Shown here piece by piece: positions 1 through 8,469 of a DNA stretch of 64,000 bases. Location: the NCBI GenBank assembly GCA_030427145.1, contig JAUHWT010000022.1:17805-81804 (forward strand), written 5' to 3'. The notes beneath the pieces were generated by a model, which saw only the letters and a list, made by a program, of their open reading frames with translations, was not told the origin of the DNA and ran no database searches. The position numbers and the translations under genes are program-made. Every line of letters begins with the position of its first letter. Position 1 is the stretch's first letter. Source of the stretch: Alphaproteobacteria bacterium (GTDB taxonomy: Bacteria; Pseudomonadota; Alphaproteobacteria; Rhodobacterales; Rhodobacteraceae).

Positions 1-223
1 TGGGGATGTCCGGATCCCTATAGGTTGCAAAATCAGCGACGAAATGAGCCTCGAAATTCGGCATCTCCAGATCAAGGACAATCACGCCATACTCATTGAC
101 CCGCAGCGCCTCAAACGCGGCTGACATTTCGGACACGACCGTGCAGTCATGACCCTGGCGGGTCAGGTGACCAGCCCAGATCCATGCCAGATCGAAATTA
201 TGCCCTACTACAAGTATCTGCAC
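1..223 (-). CDS. Response regulator receiver domain protein (partial, C-terminus outside window)
   Basis: Reading right to left from a GTG at 223, the frame is open to the window edge (74 codons). It begins VQILVVGHNFDLAW and reaches VIVLDLEMPN, the beta3 strand of a CheY-like receiver with the presumed phospho-acceptor Asp at about residue 51. The acidic pair normally found after beta1 (VVDDD in most receivers) is replaced by G-H-N, so Mg2+ binding and phosphorylation are doubtful. No output domain can be seen because the gene leaves the window. The GTG was chosen because the conserved beta1 strand starts right after it and no better in-frame start lies upstream. It is divergent from the thiolase gene. 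Confidence 0.75.
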   Translation of the reverse strand, partial: MQILVVGHNFDLAWIWAGHLTRQGHDCTVVSEMSAAFEALRVNEYGVIVLDLEMPNFEAHFVADFATYRDPDIP

Positions 224-689
224 GTAACAGCTCGCCCCATATCCAAAAACGGCCGACCCCGGAACAAGCGTCCGGGGAGACACGAAACCGCCTCCCATAG
301 GTTGACAGTGTACACGAACTCAAACTTTCCGCGTACCTGACACTAACAGCCAATTTTGCTAAAATTTGGTGAACCTTTGAGATAACTTCGCAGATGCAAC
401 CATGGGTTGTTTTTTTGACCTTCCGAAGCCGTGTTTATGCTCGCACAGCGTATTTGAAGCCTCAATCCCAACGGGAATCGTAAAAACTGCTGCTGTTTCA
501 GCTCTAATCTCACATTTTTTCCTCCGGTTGCACCGCCCATAAAATCGTCAGAACGTCCCTTACACGCGGGCGTGAAAGAAAACCGGCGGAATTTTGCCTG
601 TCGCAACGGAAGGAAAATCGGAGTACCGAGGAATGTGGAGTTTGTGGAGAACAATCAAACCGGCCTGAATTTTTTACAGGGAGAAAACC
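224..689. other. 466-bp intergenic region, no convincing gene
   Basis: This gap separates the divergent receiver gene and the thiolase gene and is more AT-rich than its flanks. An open frame of about 100 codons on the minus strand (343-654) lacks family resemblance and a ribosome site, so I do not call it. A short A/T inverted repeat (AATTTT-gct-AAAATT) is at 352-366. Promoters for both neighbours must lie here, but none can be assigned with confidence. Confidence 0.6.
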
Positions 690-1868
690 ATGACAGATGA
701 TATCGTAATTTTGGGCGGGGCCAGAACCGCCATTGGTACCTTTGGTGGAAGCCTCTCATCGACGCCACCTATTTCTCTTGCGGCGACGTCGGCGAAAGAA
801 GCTATGGACCGCGCGGGTGTTGAGCCCGGTATGATCGGAAATGTCGTCTACGGCCACGTCATCAACACCGGCCCACGGGACATGTATCTCTCACGCGCCG
901 CTGCAATTGAGGCAGGCATTCCAGACAAGGTCCCGGCGATGAACGTCAACCGGCTCTGCGGTTCAGGTGCGCAGGCCATCGTCTCAGCGGTTCAGTCACT
1001 TCAGCTTGGCGATGCAGAGTTTGCCCTCGCTGGTGGCGCCGAGAACATGTCGCTCTCGCCATACATTCTGCCCGCAGCCAGATTTGGTCAGAAAATGGGC
1101 GACGCCGGTGCCGTCGACATGATGGTTGGCGCACTCAGTTGCCCGTTCGGCACCGGCCATATGGGTGTGACGGCGGAGAACGTGGCAAATGAACACAATA
1201 TCAGTCGTGAGGATCAGGACGCGTTTGCGCTGGAATCCCAGACCCGGGCGGCAAAAGCCATTGAAGAGGGAAGGTTCGAGAGCCAGATCGTGCCGGTTCA
1301 GGTCAAAGTGAAGCGGGAGATGGTCGAATTTAAGGTCGACGAGCACCCCAAGAGCACCAGCCTTGAGAAACTCGCCGGTTTGCGCGCCGCCTTCCAGAAG
1401 GACGGTTCGGTGACCGCCGGTAACGCGAGCGGAATAAACGACGGCGCGGCATCGGTGGTTCTGGCCTCCGCCAATGCGGCGAACTCGGCCGGCCTGAAAC
1501 CTGTCGCAAGGGTTCTGGGCTATGCGCTGGCTGGCGTACGACCCGAAGTGATGGGAATCGGACCAATTCCAGCTGTCGAAAGCCTTTTGAAGCGAACCGG
1601 ATTGGAGATCGGTGACTTTGCCGTGATTGAGAGTAATGAGGCGTTCGCTGCGCAGGCCCTTGCCGTTAGCCGTGGACTTGGGTTCGACCCCAACGTCGTC
1701 AACCCGAACGGCGGTGCAATTGCCCTCGGTCACCCGGTTGGCGCAACCGGAGCGCTGATCACCATCAAGGCGCTTTACGAGTTACAGCGTATCGGCCGCG
1801 GCAAGGCGCTGGTAACAATGTGCATCGGCGGTGGACAGGGCATAGCACTCGCCATCGAAAGCCTGTAG
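690..1868 (+). CDS. Acetyl-CoA C-acyltransferase (thiolase)
   Basis: This 392-aa cytosolic thiolase either joins two acyl-CoA units or cleaves 3-ketoacyl-CoA. All active-site elements are present: nucleophile Cys90 in NRLCGSGAQ, His348 in GHPVGATG, and the acid/base Cys378 in MCIGGGQG. The length is standard for the family. The ATG is preceded by AGGGAGAAAACC, a good ribosome site. An SDR gene follows after 59 bp on the same strand, so the two may form a beta-oxidation or side-chain degradation pair. Sequence alone does not separate biosynthetic acetoacetyl-CoA thiolase from a degradative 3-ketoacyl-CoA thiolase. Confidence 0.93.
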   Translation: MTDDIVILGGARTAIGTFGGSLSSTPPISLAATSAKEAMDRAGVEPGMIGNVVYGHVINTGPRDMYLSRAAAIEAGIPDKVPAMNVNRLCGSGAQAIVSAVQSLQLGDAEFALAGGAENMSLSPYILPAARFGQKMGDAGAVDMMVGALSCPFGTGHMGVTAENVANEHNISREDQDAFALESQTRAAKAIEEGRFESQIVPVQVKVKREMVEFKVDEHPKSTSLEKLAGLRAAFQKDGSVTAGNASGINDGAASVVLASANAANSAGLKPVARVLGYALAGVRPEVMGIGPIPAVESLLKRTGLEIGDFAVIESNEAFAAQALAVSRGLGFDPNVVNPNGGAIALGHPVGATGALITIKALYELQRIGRGKALVTMCIGGGQGIALAIESL

Positions 1869-1927
1869 GACAGCGCTCCCGTCCGGTTCCGACCTGGGGC
1901 CGGACGCGTAACTTTACGGGGTAAGTG

Positions 1928-2755
1928 ATGGCAACGGTTCTGTCTGGAAAATCGGTGGTGGTAACGGGTGCGGCGAACGGCATTGGGCTTTCCACCGCCC
2001 GCAGGTTTGTTCAGGCTGGCGCCTCGGTCATGATGGCCGATATCGACGAGGACAAGCTGGAGCGGGAGGTCGAAACCCTTGAGTCCGAGGGGTACGACGG
2101 ACAGGCGCAGTTCTTTCATGGTGATCTGAGAGAAAAGCTGACGCGCACCAATTTGGTGGCTGCCACGGTCGATGCCTTCGAAGACATTCACGTTCTGGTT
2201 AATGCAGCCTGGCTGATCGCGTCGGGGGATCCGCTGAACCCGAAAGAAGACCAGTTCGACGAGATCATGCAGCAAAACGTCACGGCCAACCTTCGCATGA
2301 GCCAGATTGTGGCGAAACGCATGATTGAATACGCCGAAGAGGAGACGCCCTCCCCTTCCGACCGGTGCATCCTGAACATCAGTTCGATCTACGCCCAGCG
2401 CAGCATGCCGGAATTCATGTCCTTTTCGGTCGCCTCCGCTGCGGTCAACCAGTTGACCCGCTGCATGGCGACGACACTGGCCAAGCACGGTATCAGGGCC
2501 AACTGCGTGGCCCTGGGAGGCGTTTTCGGGGATTCTCTAGGGATAGCCATGCCCGAAGTGGATGACCTGAAGGACGCAATTCGCGATGTAACACCCCTCG
2601 GTCAGGCTGACGGATATCGCGATGCGGCCCATACCGCAGTTTTCCTGGCTTCACCGGGATCACGGTTTACGACAGGACAAATTCTGACGGTTGATGGCGG
2701 ACGGGAGTTGATCGACCCCCTCGATGCGGCGGTCGAACTGAGCGGAGACCAATGA
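1928..2755 (+). CDS. SDR-family protein with degenerate catalytic motif
   Basis: The protein is 275 aa with a Rossmann fold. The nucleotide-binding motif TGAANGIG is at residues 13-20 and the helix-4 Asn is at 117 (MQQNVTA). The NNAG motif reads NAAW. The catalytic Ser region is present (NISSIY, about 150-155), but the YxxxK motif reads F166-S-V-A-S170, so both the catalytic Tyr and Lys are missing. The codons TTT and TCC are clear in the sequence. It may bind NAD(P) without normal oxidoreductase activity. The start is the ATG right after an in-frame GTG (1925), with GGGG about 7 bases upstream. It is probably cotranscribed with the thiolase. Confidence 0.85.
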   Translation: MATVLSGKSVVVTGAANGIGLSTARRFVQAGASVMMADIDEDKLEREVETLESEGYDGQAQFFHGDLREKLTRTNLVAATVDAFEDIHVLVNAAWLIASGDPLNPKEDQFDEIMQQNVTANLRMSQIVAKRMIEYAEEETPSPSDRCILNISSIYAQRSMPEFMSFSVASAAVNQLTRCMATTLAKHGIRANCVALGGVFGDSLGIAMPEVDDLKDAIRDVTPLGQADGYRDAAHTAVFLASPGSRFTTGQILTVDGGRELIDPLDAAVELSGDQ

Positions 2756-2759
2756 ACGG

Positions 2760-2784
2760 ACGGCCCGGGACGATGCCGGGCCGT
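2760..2784. terminator. Hairpin between convergent SDR and trcR genes
   Basis: A perfect inverted repeat ACGGCCCGG-(7 nt)-CCGGGCCGT lies in the 45-bp gap between two convergent genes. There is no T-run on either side, so it is a possible bidirectional, perhaps weak, terminator or an mRNA end-stabilising hairpin. Confidence 0.6.
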
Positions 2785-2800
2785 GTATCTGAAACCGGGA

Positions 2801-3583
2801 TCAGTCAGCCCGGCTGTCGGTATCTTCGTCCTCATCCTCGTCCGAGGAAAAACCTGAATTGCTGAAGAGACTTTCCGCGTCGTGTTTGGCATTCGCCGCG
2901 TCGCGCTCATCGTCGTCTTCCTCACCCTCATTGCCCAGCGTGAAGTTTTCCAGACCCGCCATGCTCGAAGGCATGCGCGGCTCGGCGTCCATCGAGAGCG
3001 ACTGTTCCGTCGAGACGAGTTTCATGCGCTCGTCATCCGACATTACGCCACCCTCGGCGCCCTGTTTTTTGACGGCCTTTGCAACCGCGGCATCAAGCTC
3101 GATCTGCTTGCACATGCCCAGTGCGACGGGGTCCACCGGCTGGATGTTGGCAATGTTCCAGTGCGTCCGCTCACGGATCGACTGGATCGTCGGTTTCGTC
3201 GTGCCAACAAGCTTGGAAATCTGACCGTCGGACAGCTCGGGATGAAACTTGACCAGCCATGCAATAGCCGCGGGACGGTCCTGGCGCTTGGAAAGCGGAG
3301 TGTAGCGCGGACCCTTACGCTTTGTTTCGCCTTCAGCGGCCGGGTTGTGCATCAACTGCAGCTTGCCACGGGGGTTTTCCTCGCAGCGTTTAATTTCGTC
3401 GGCCGTCAGCTGTTTATTGTCGATGGGGTCAAAGCCCTTAATTCCCTGGGCGACCTCTCCATCAGCAATACCGTTGACCTCAAGCTCGTGCAGACCACAG
3501 AAATCAGCGATCTGTTTGAAGCTCAAAGTTGTGTTGTCCACCAGCCACACGGCGGTCGCTTTTGCCATCAATGGTAGTGCCAT
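2801..3583 (-). CDS. trcR: Cell cycle transcriptional regulator TrcR (DUF1013)
   Basis: This 260-aa protein carries the alphaproteobacterial DUF1013/TrcR signature near its start (MAKATAVWLVDNTTLSFKQI) and a second conserved block (RPAAIAWLVKFHPELSDGQI, then LVGTTKPTIQSIRERTHW) that looks like a helix-turn-helix. The C-terminal ~60 residues are very acidic and end in a D/E-rich tail. The first ATG was chosen because AGGAAA lies seven bases upstream; an internal Met (residue 6) is the start usual in homologues. The family is a conserved regulator linked to the alphaproteobacterial cell-cycle network, in keeping with ctrA and sciP elsewhere in this window. Its direct targets are not visible here. 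Confidence 0.9.
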   Translation of the reverse strand: MALPLMAKATAVWLVDNTTLSFKQIADFCGLHELEVNGIADGEVAQGIKGFDPIDNKQLTADEIKRCEENPRGKLQLMHNPAAEGETKRKGPRYTPLSKRQDRPAAIAWLVKFHPELSDGQISKLVGTTKPTIQSIRERTHWNIANIQPVDPVALGMCKQIELDAAVAKAVKKQGAEGGVMSDDERMKLVSTEQSLSMDAEPRMPSSMAGLENFTLGNEGEEDDDERDAANAKHDAESLFSNSGFSSDEDEDEDTDSRAD

Positions 3584-3695
3584 CGGTCGGTTTCCTCATT
3601 CATCAAAAACGCGTTGCGCCCCCTAGGTGAAACCCGGGTGCGCCTTGGCGCGAAGATCGGTTTTCGTGGGGAGTATTGCGCGCTATATAGGCGTC

Positions 3696-4322
3696 ATGAA
3701 ACCAATGTTAAAGTTTTTTTTGATTGCAGCCGCGTTGAGTGCGGTTCCGCGGGCCACTGTGGCGCAGGGATACGACTATTTCGTCATGGCCCTGACATGG
3801 ACGCCAAGCTTCTGTGAAACGGCGGATCCGGACCGCAACCGGGAACAGTGCGATCCGTCCCGCGATCTTGGATTCGTTTTGCACGGCTTGTGGCCTCAAT
3901 ACGAGGATGGCTGGCCCGAATACTGCGAAACCTCGGAGCGGGATCCGTCCCGCAGTGAAACGGGAGCCATGGCCGATATCATGGGATCGGGCGGGCTAGC
4001 CTGGTATCAGTGGAAGAAACACGGGCGCTGTTCCCGCGTTTCGGCAGAGAACTATTTTAAGGCATCCCGATACGCCTACAACTCCATTTCCAAACCCTCA
4101 GGTCTGTCCCCGGAAATGACGACTGATGAACTGGAACGGGCCTTTATTCAGGCAAATGACGACCTGAACCACGATTCCATGGTCGTCACCTGTCGCGGCG
4201 ATCTGATCCGTGAGGTCCGTATCTGTCTCGACCTTAAGCTGCGTCCGCGCGACTGCTCCCAGGATGTCCTTCGGTCCGCATGCTCCTATCGCGGCGATTT
4301 GGAACTGCCTCCAATCCCTTAG
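3696..4322 (+). CDS. Ribonuclease T2 family, exported
   Basis: A 208-aa periplasmic RNase T2 with a signal peptide of about 23 residues (hydrophobic core LKFFLIAAALSAV, then ATVA before Gln). CAS1 is HGLWPQY (His63) and CAS2 is WYQWKKHGRC (His109). In most T2 enzymes CAS2 reads HEWxKHG; here the His/Glu pair is Tyr104/Gln105, so one of the usual catalytic carboxylates is absent. I believe related bacterial sequences share this change. Several Cys residues suggest disulfides. A longer in-frame start exists at 3627, but only the ATG at 3696 puts the signal peptide at the N-terminus. It converges on the permease gene. Confidence 0.9.
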   Translation: MKPMLKFFLIAAALSAVPRATVAQGYDYFVMALTWTPSFCETADPDRNREQCDPSRDLGFVLHGLWPQYEDGWPEYCETSERDPSRSETGAMADIMGSGGLAWYQWKKHGRCSRVSAENYFKASRYAYNSISKPSGLSPEMTTDELERAFIQANDDLNHDSMVVTCRGDLIREVRICLDLKLRPRDCSQDVLRSACSYRGDLELPPIP

Positions 4323-4331
4323 AAACCGGCT

Positions 4332-5408
4332 TCAGGCGCCGCTGCCGTCGTCGCGGTCAAACCATCGGAAAATGTAACCAGCCGTGATTCCGACGAGAAC
4401 CACGCGAACCAGATGATGGCAGGCGACCAGTGCTGTGTCGAAATTGAGCGCCAATGCAACAAGGCCCATCTCCGCCAGACCGCCGGGCGAATAGGCCAAA
4501 ACGAGAAGAAGCACGTTAATTCCAGTCAGCAGATGCAAAATCCACGCAAAAAACACCGTCATGGACAGTAGAATAACCGTGGAGCCGAGACACAGGACAA
4601 GTGTCTTTCCCACCTGCCGGAAAGTTTGACCGAAGAAACGGCAGCCAATCGTGGTGCCCAGGCCGACCTGTGCGGCGATCACCAGCTCCCGAGGGATCTC
4701 AAAATCGCTAAGATCGGAAATGTGCAAGGTTGCACTGACCAGCATCGGTCCGAGCAAAAAGGCCGCCGGGAGCTTCAGGTAATGCCCAAGAGCAACACCC
4801 GCGACACATGTCCCGGTCATCCAAATGGCGGTCTGCCATGACAGATCGCTTATCCTGAAGACCTCATCGTCGGGGCCCCCAGAGCCCAACTGACCCTCGA
4901 CGAAAAACAGTTGGATCACTCCGGATACAATGAACACAACGAGAAGTATGCGTGCGGAATGAATAAGGGCTATGCGTTGCGGGTCAGCCCCCTTGGCCTC
5001 GCCCAACAGAGTCATTTCGATGAGACCACCGGGCATTCCGCAGAAATAGGCGGTTTTGAAGTCGTAGCCGCAAACACGATGAAAATACCAGACACAGGCC
5101 GCTCCGGCCGTCAGCATAAAAACCGCCAGACCGGCCAGAGGCAGGATCCAATCCGAGGCCCGCAACAGAACATCGCTGGGGAACCCTGCGCCGAGGAGCG
5201 TGCCAATAACCGCGGAAAGCGGAGGACGCACCCATCTGGGTGTCCCAACCGGCATGCGGGCGAGCGCGGCGATGGTTGAGGCTGTAATCGCGCCCAGCAT
5301 CCACGGGAGGGGCAGGTGCAGCAGGTTAAAAATCAGCCCTCCGGTCGCGCCACAAAGGACTGCGAGGAAAAGACGCGCCGATATTTGCAGCCCTGATGTG
5401 ACTGGCAT
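4332..5408 (-). CDS. AbrB-family membrane permease
   Basis: This 358-aa polytopic inner-membrane protein is built of two AbrB-duplication repeats. Each repeat has a Pro-rich re-entrant element (LPLPWMLGAIT near residue 33 and LPAAFLLGPML near 210) and a PGG loop (MPGGLIEM and SPGGLAEMG). The AbrB family (PF05145) is thought to be a transporter; some members have been linked to ammonia monooxygenase annotation without biochemical support. No substrate can be named from the sequence or the neighbours. It is transcribed alone and is convergent with the RNase T2 gene. Confidence 0.85.
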   Translation of the reverse strand: MPVTSGLQISARLFLAVLCGATGGLIFNLLHLPLPWMLGAITASTIAALARMPVGTPRWVRPPLSAVIGTLLGAGFPSDVLLRASDWILPLAGLAVFMLTAGAACVWYFHRVCGYDFKTAYFCGMPGGLIEMTLLGEAKGADPQRIALIHSARILLVVFIVSGVIQLFFVEGQLGSGGPDDEVFRISDLSWQTAIWMTGTCVAGVALGHYLKLPAAFLLGPMLVSATLHISDLSDFEIPRELVIAAQVGLGTTIGCRFFGQTFRQVGKTLVLCLGSTVILLSMTVFFAWILHLLTGINVLLLVLAYSPGGLAEMGLVALALNFDTALVACHHLVRVVLVGITAGYIFRWFDRDDGSGA

Positions 5409-5599
5409 TCAATTTCCGTTCCCTGAGCGGGGTCCGGCGGGCCCAGGCCTGGGTCGCCGTATATATTCCTGTTTTGTGCGACAGGCGCCCCGGTCGAACA
5501 ATCCTGACACGTGGGAACGCCCGACCGTCGTCGCTGCTTTTGGGCAGTTGTCAGCGACAATAACGCGCCACGCAAGCCAAAATATGTCGATGCTTGCGA

Positions 5600-5614
5600 G
5601 TTGCGAATTGCAAC
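5600..5614. promoter_or_regulatory. Palindrome GTTGC-GAATT-GCAAC upstream of the msrQ-like gene
   Basis: Five-base perfect arms flank a 5-bp AT-rich centre, about 44 bp before the start codon of the heme-membrane protein and in the region divergent from the AbrB gene. It could be an operator, but arms this short can arise by chance. Confidence 0.25.
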
Positions 5615-5657
5615 ATCAAAGGATTTGCGCAGGCGAAAATAGTGCTATGCAGTCGGT

Positions 5658-6251
5658 ATGGCACGTATTTCACCGTACTGGATCTGGTTTTTGCTCGCTT
5701 TGCCTGCCTTTGGAATGGCCTGGGATTTGGTCAGGTCCAGCAATCCGCGAATATTCCACATCCTGGTGCATCCATCAGGTGAGTTTTCCGCAAGGTTTTT
5801 GATCATCGCACTTATGGCCACGCCCCTGTGCATGCTCCTTAAGGGCTGGCGCGGGCCTCGCTGGCTAATGAGGAACCGAAGGTATTTTGGGGTAGCCGCG
5901 TTCGCCTATGCGGCCCTGCATACGATTTTCTATCTGGTCGACAAGGGAACCGCGGCAACCGTAATCGGTGAGTTGCCCCGTTTCTACATCTGGACCGGCT
6001 GGCTGGCGTTCGCCGTATTTATTCCACTTGCCGCGACCTCGATGGATTATTTCGTAAGGGTCATGGGACCGAACTGGAAAAAGCTGCAGCGCTGGACATA
6101 TGGTGCTGCCGTTCTGACGCTGCTTCATTGGGCGTCGATACACGGGTGGAAACATCCCGCAGCCGCGCTGATTCATTTCGGCCCACTGGCTCTTCTTGAG
6201 GGATATCGAATTTGGTACAGATATCTCAGACCCCGTCAGTCCGCAGTGTAG
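5658..6251 (+). CDS. msrQ: MsrQ-like ferric-reductase-type heme membrane protein
   Basis: A 197-aa protein with about five to six transmembrane helices and the conserved histidines of the ferric reductase-like domain (AYAALHTIFY near residue 80, LTLLHWASIHGW near residue 155), as in the heme b subunit MsrQ. MsrQ passes electrons from the respiratory chain to the periplasmic methionine sulfoxide reductase MsrP. No msrP gene lies next to it, so it may work with a distant partner or with another acceptor. The family match is good; the exact partner is inferred. Confidence 0.8.
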   Translation: MARISPYWIWFLLALPAFGMAWDLVRSSNPRIFHILVHPSGEFSARFLIIALMATPLCMLLKGWRGPRWLMRNRRYFGVAAFAYAALHTIFYLVDKGTAATVIGELPRFYIWTGWLAFAVFIPLAATSMDYFVRVMGPNWKKLQRWTYGAAVLTLLHWASIHGWKHPAAALIHFGPLALLEGYRIWYRYLRPRQSAV

Positions 6252-6303
6252 CAGGGAACGGCACCCGCAACAGTGGATCACCTGTCGGAGAAGTATTCAT
6301 CGA

Positions 6304-6513
6304 TTGATAGGCAACAGACTGGCGGGCCAAAGACTTGTGATTGGACTCCTGATACTCATCAACGTGCGGTTCCCGTATTTTGCTGCACTAGTAATTCCGG
6401 TCCCGACGACTGCTGAGGTGGTTTTATTGCTCGCGATTCTATCCGGAGTGATGATGCCGCTTGCCGGTTTTTCAAGCAAATTGATCCGGACACGGCCTGG
6501 CATGGCCGATTGA
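6304..6513 (+). CDS. Possible short two-helix membrane protein
   Basis: Between the msrQ-like and SHOCT genes an open frame encodes about 69 residues if started at TTG 6304 (GGAGAAG ten bases upstream), or 58 from GTG 6337. The core has two hydrophobic stretches (LVIGLLILINV and VVLLLAILSGVMMPLAGF) followed by a basic tail. I recognise no family. The start codon is weak and the composition resembles the surrounding DNA, so this is a tentative call. Without it, 6252-6615 holds no gene. Confidence 0.25.
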   Translation: MIGNRLAGQRLVIGLLILINVRFPYFAALVIPVPTTAEVVLLLAILSGVMMPLAGFSSKLIRTRPGMAD

Positions 6514-6615
6514 GCCATCGCTACGGGCTTATTCGCGTACAATCCAATGACGGACTGGACCCCCGGGCCGGTGCGGGTCTATAGGCGGGTGGTAGCAGAT
6601 GGGGAATGCACAGTC

Positions 6616-7431
6616 ATGGAACCGACCAAAGAAGGCCTGCGTCTGGCCGACGAAGTTGCGCAGCGCCACGGCGTAAGCACGGACGCCGTCGTCACGCTCA
6701 TGCGCTCTCTGGCCTCCGGCGGCGGCACGCAGGCCCAGTTCAGCCATCCGGAGCTTGGCGGCATGGGGCAGTGGTCACTCAGCGGCATGACAATGGTTGG
6801 CGACATGTTCAACAATGCGCTGAAAGCGAAGGTGGATGCCCTTTGTACGGACCTCTCCCAGGTCGTAAGGGAAGCTGGAGTGTTCAGGCCGTCCGGCCCC
6901 ACAACTCAGGGTCAGACACAGTCGGGGGGCCAGCCTGGGGTCAGCCTGTTCATTTCCGGTGGCAACTGGTGGCCTGAGGAATTGGGCGCACCATCCTCCT
7001 CCGGTTCTCAAAACGATCTTCGTTACGCATTTTTTCCGTCGACCCGGCGACTTGCCGTCGAGGTTGGAGGTCAAATGACAGTGTACGACACGGCTGATCA
7101 CATGATCTCCGGCGTCTCGCAGCAGCAAAGCGGAGACCAGTCGCTGACGTTCACCAGCCAGTTCGGTCTGGTGCGGCTGGCGGATCTGAAGATTGTTGAT
7201 GCTCAGGGCGACGCAAACGACGAGCCTGAAGTGGTTTCTACAGCGACGGTTGCCGACGTTCCAACGGACGTGACCGCTCCGGCACCCGCAACGCCACAGG
7301 AAACACCAAGCAGGTCGGATGAAGAGGATGTGTTCGCGAAACTTGAACGCATAGCCAGCCTTCACCGAAAAGGTATTCTAACGGATAGCGAGTTCGAATC
7401 CAAGAAAGCGGAACTTTTGGCCCGAATTTAG
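6616..7431 (+). CDS. SHOCT domain-containing protein
   Basis: A 271-aa soluble protein. The N-terminal part (EGLRLADEVAQRHGVS, then QFSHPELGGMGQW) is a domain seen in other Rhodobacterales proteins as far as I recall. The centre is a low-complexity linker, and the last 30 residues (LERIASLHRKGILTDSEFES to the end) are a textbook SHOCT helix-turn-helix-like oligomerisation motif. The ATG at 6616 is preferred over the upstream in-frame ATG at 6547 because GGGGA lies about ten bases upstream of it. Function unknown. Confidence 0.8.
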   Translation: MEPTKEGLRLADEVAQRHGVSTDAVVTLMRSLASGGGTQAQFSHPELGGMGQWSLSGMTMVGDMFNNALKAKVDALCTDLSQVVREAGVFRPSGPTTQGQTQSGGQPGVSLFISGGNWWPEELGAPSSSGSQNDLRYAFFPSTRRLAVEVGGQMTVYDTADHMISGVSQQQSGDQSLTFTSQFGLVRLADLKIVDAQGDANDEPEVVSTATVADVPTDVTAPAPATPQETPSRSDEEDVFAKLERIASLHRKGILTDSEFESKKAELLARI

Positions 7432-7457
7432 CAGGTTCCCGCTTTCCTGGTTGTAGT

Positions 7458-8273
7458 TCAGCCCGGCGCGGTACAGCCCTGTACTTCAACAGCTCGATCG
7501 GCATCCAACACGGTCACTCGCAGACTGCTGCGATCAAGCAAAACGCCGTTTCCGTCCAAACCATCAATGCGCGCCCGACTGGTCACGTGATGCCCCTCGG
7601 TTTTCGTATCGGCAAAATCAATCCAGACCATCGGGTCGGGAGCCTCAACCACCACGTACTGCGCGTCATTCTGAGAAGCCGCAAATTCGATACTGGTGGC
7701 CAACGAGAAACCTTTATCCGTAGGAACAATGTTGCAGGTGGCCTTCAAAACTCCACCTTCGGCAGCCGACTGAGCACGTTGCGAGAGAGCTTTTTCGATT
7801 ACCTCCCTGCCCTGTGAGACCGAAGCAACATCGATCTGGCCATTCAGATCGACGGTTGCCGGGATACATATTTCGCTGCAAAGCCCGTAGTCGATGGCAA
7901 GCGAAATCTCGATAGGAGTTGCAGAATCGATCGGCACCAGCCGAACGGGAAGCACCAGTTCCTCCTCGAACACGAACGATACAAAACCGAAAGTTTCGAG
8001 AATTTCAGGCCGGGGCCACTCAAATGTCACGCTTTTAAGGTTCGAGGAACCGGACCAGTCAAATTCCCACGGGATACCCACTTGGCCTGGGACCCGCCAG
8101 TACGTGTGCCAGCCAGGCTCCATCTCAAAACGCAATGCCGCCACATGACTGCCATCATCCTGCTGCCACCCGGAAAGAAACGCCGCCGACGCGATCTGAC
8201 TGGGGTCCTGCGCCAAAACTGGACCGGACAGAACCGTTAGGGAGGCCAATGAAATCTGAGCGATATTGAACAT
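7458..8273 (-). CDS. Exported DsbD N-terminal-domain-like protein
   Basis: A 271-aa protein with a signal peptide (cleavage near VLAQ, residue 22) followed by an immunoglobulin-like DsbD alpha-type domain. The redox Cys pair is in GLCSEICIPA (about residues 132-136). Full DsbD also has a membrane beta domain and a thioredoxin-like gamma domain; here neither is fused and neither lies beside it. It is therefore a stand-alone periplasmic protein that would need its electrons from a CcdA/DsbD-like partner elsewhere. Separate copies of this domain are known in Alphaproteobacteria. It converges on the SHOCT gene. Confidence 0.8.
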   Translation of the reverse strand: MFNIAQISLASLTVLSGPVLAQDPSQIASAAFLSGWQQDDGSHVAALRFEMEPGWHTYWRVPGQVGIPWEFDWSGSSNLKSVTFEWPRPEILETFGFVSFVFEEELVLPVRLVPIDSATPIEISLAIDYGLCSEICIPATVDLNGQIDVASVSQGREVIEKALSQRAQSAAEGGVLKATCNIVPTDKGFSLATSIEFAASQNDAQYVVVEAPDPMVWIDFADTKTEGHHVTSRARIDGLDGNGVLLDRSSLRVTVLDADRAVEVQGCTAPG

Positions 8274-8469
8274 TTGTATCCGCGACGCTTTTCCCGCCCG
8301 CCACCATACGGGTTTGCCCCCCGGCGAAAAGTAACAAAACCGAAATTCGCGCAGCCGTGAACAAACCGTCAGCGAAGAGCCGGCGTTGTCTGAGCGAACA
8401 GAAAAAATTGAAGGGGAACAGTGGCTCAGGTCGCTTGAATTCCCAAGGGATCGGGACCATTCTCCAGTG

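Noticed and set aside
343..654. Minus-strand open frame in the left intergenic region
   Set aside because: No start signal, no recognisable family, and a composition like noncoding DNA.
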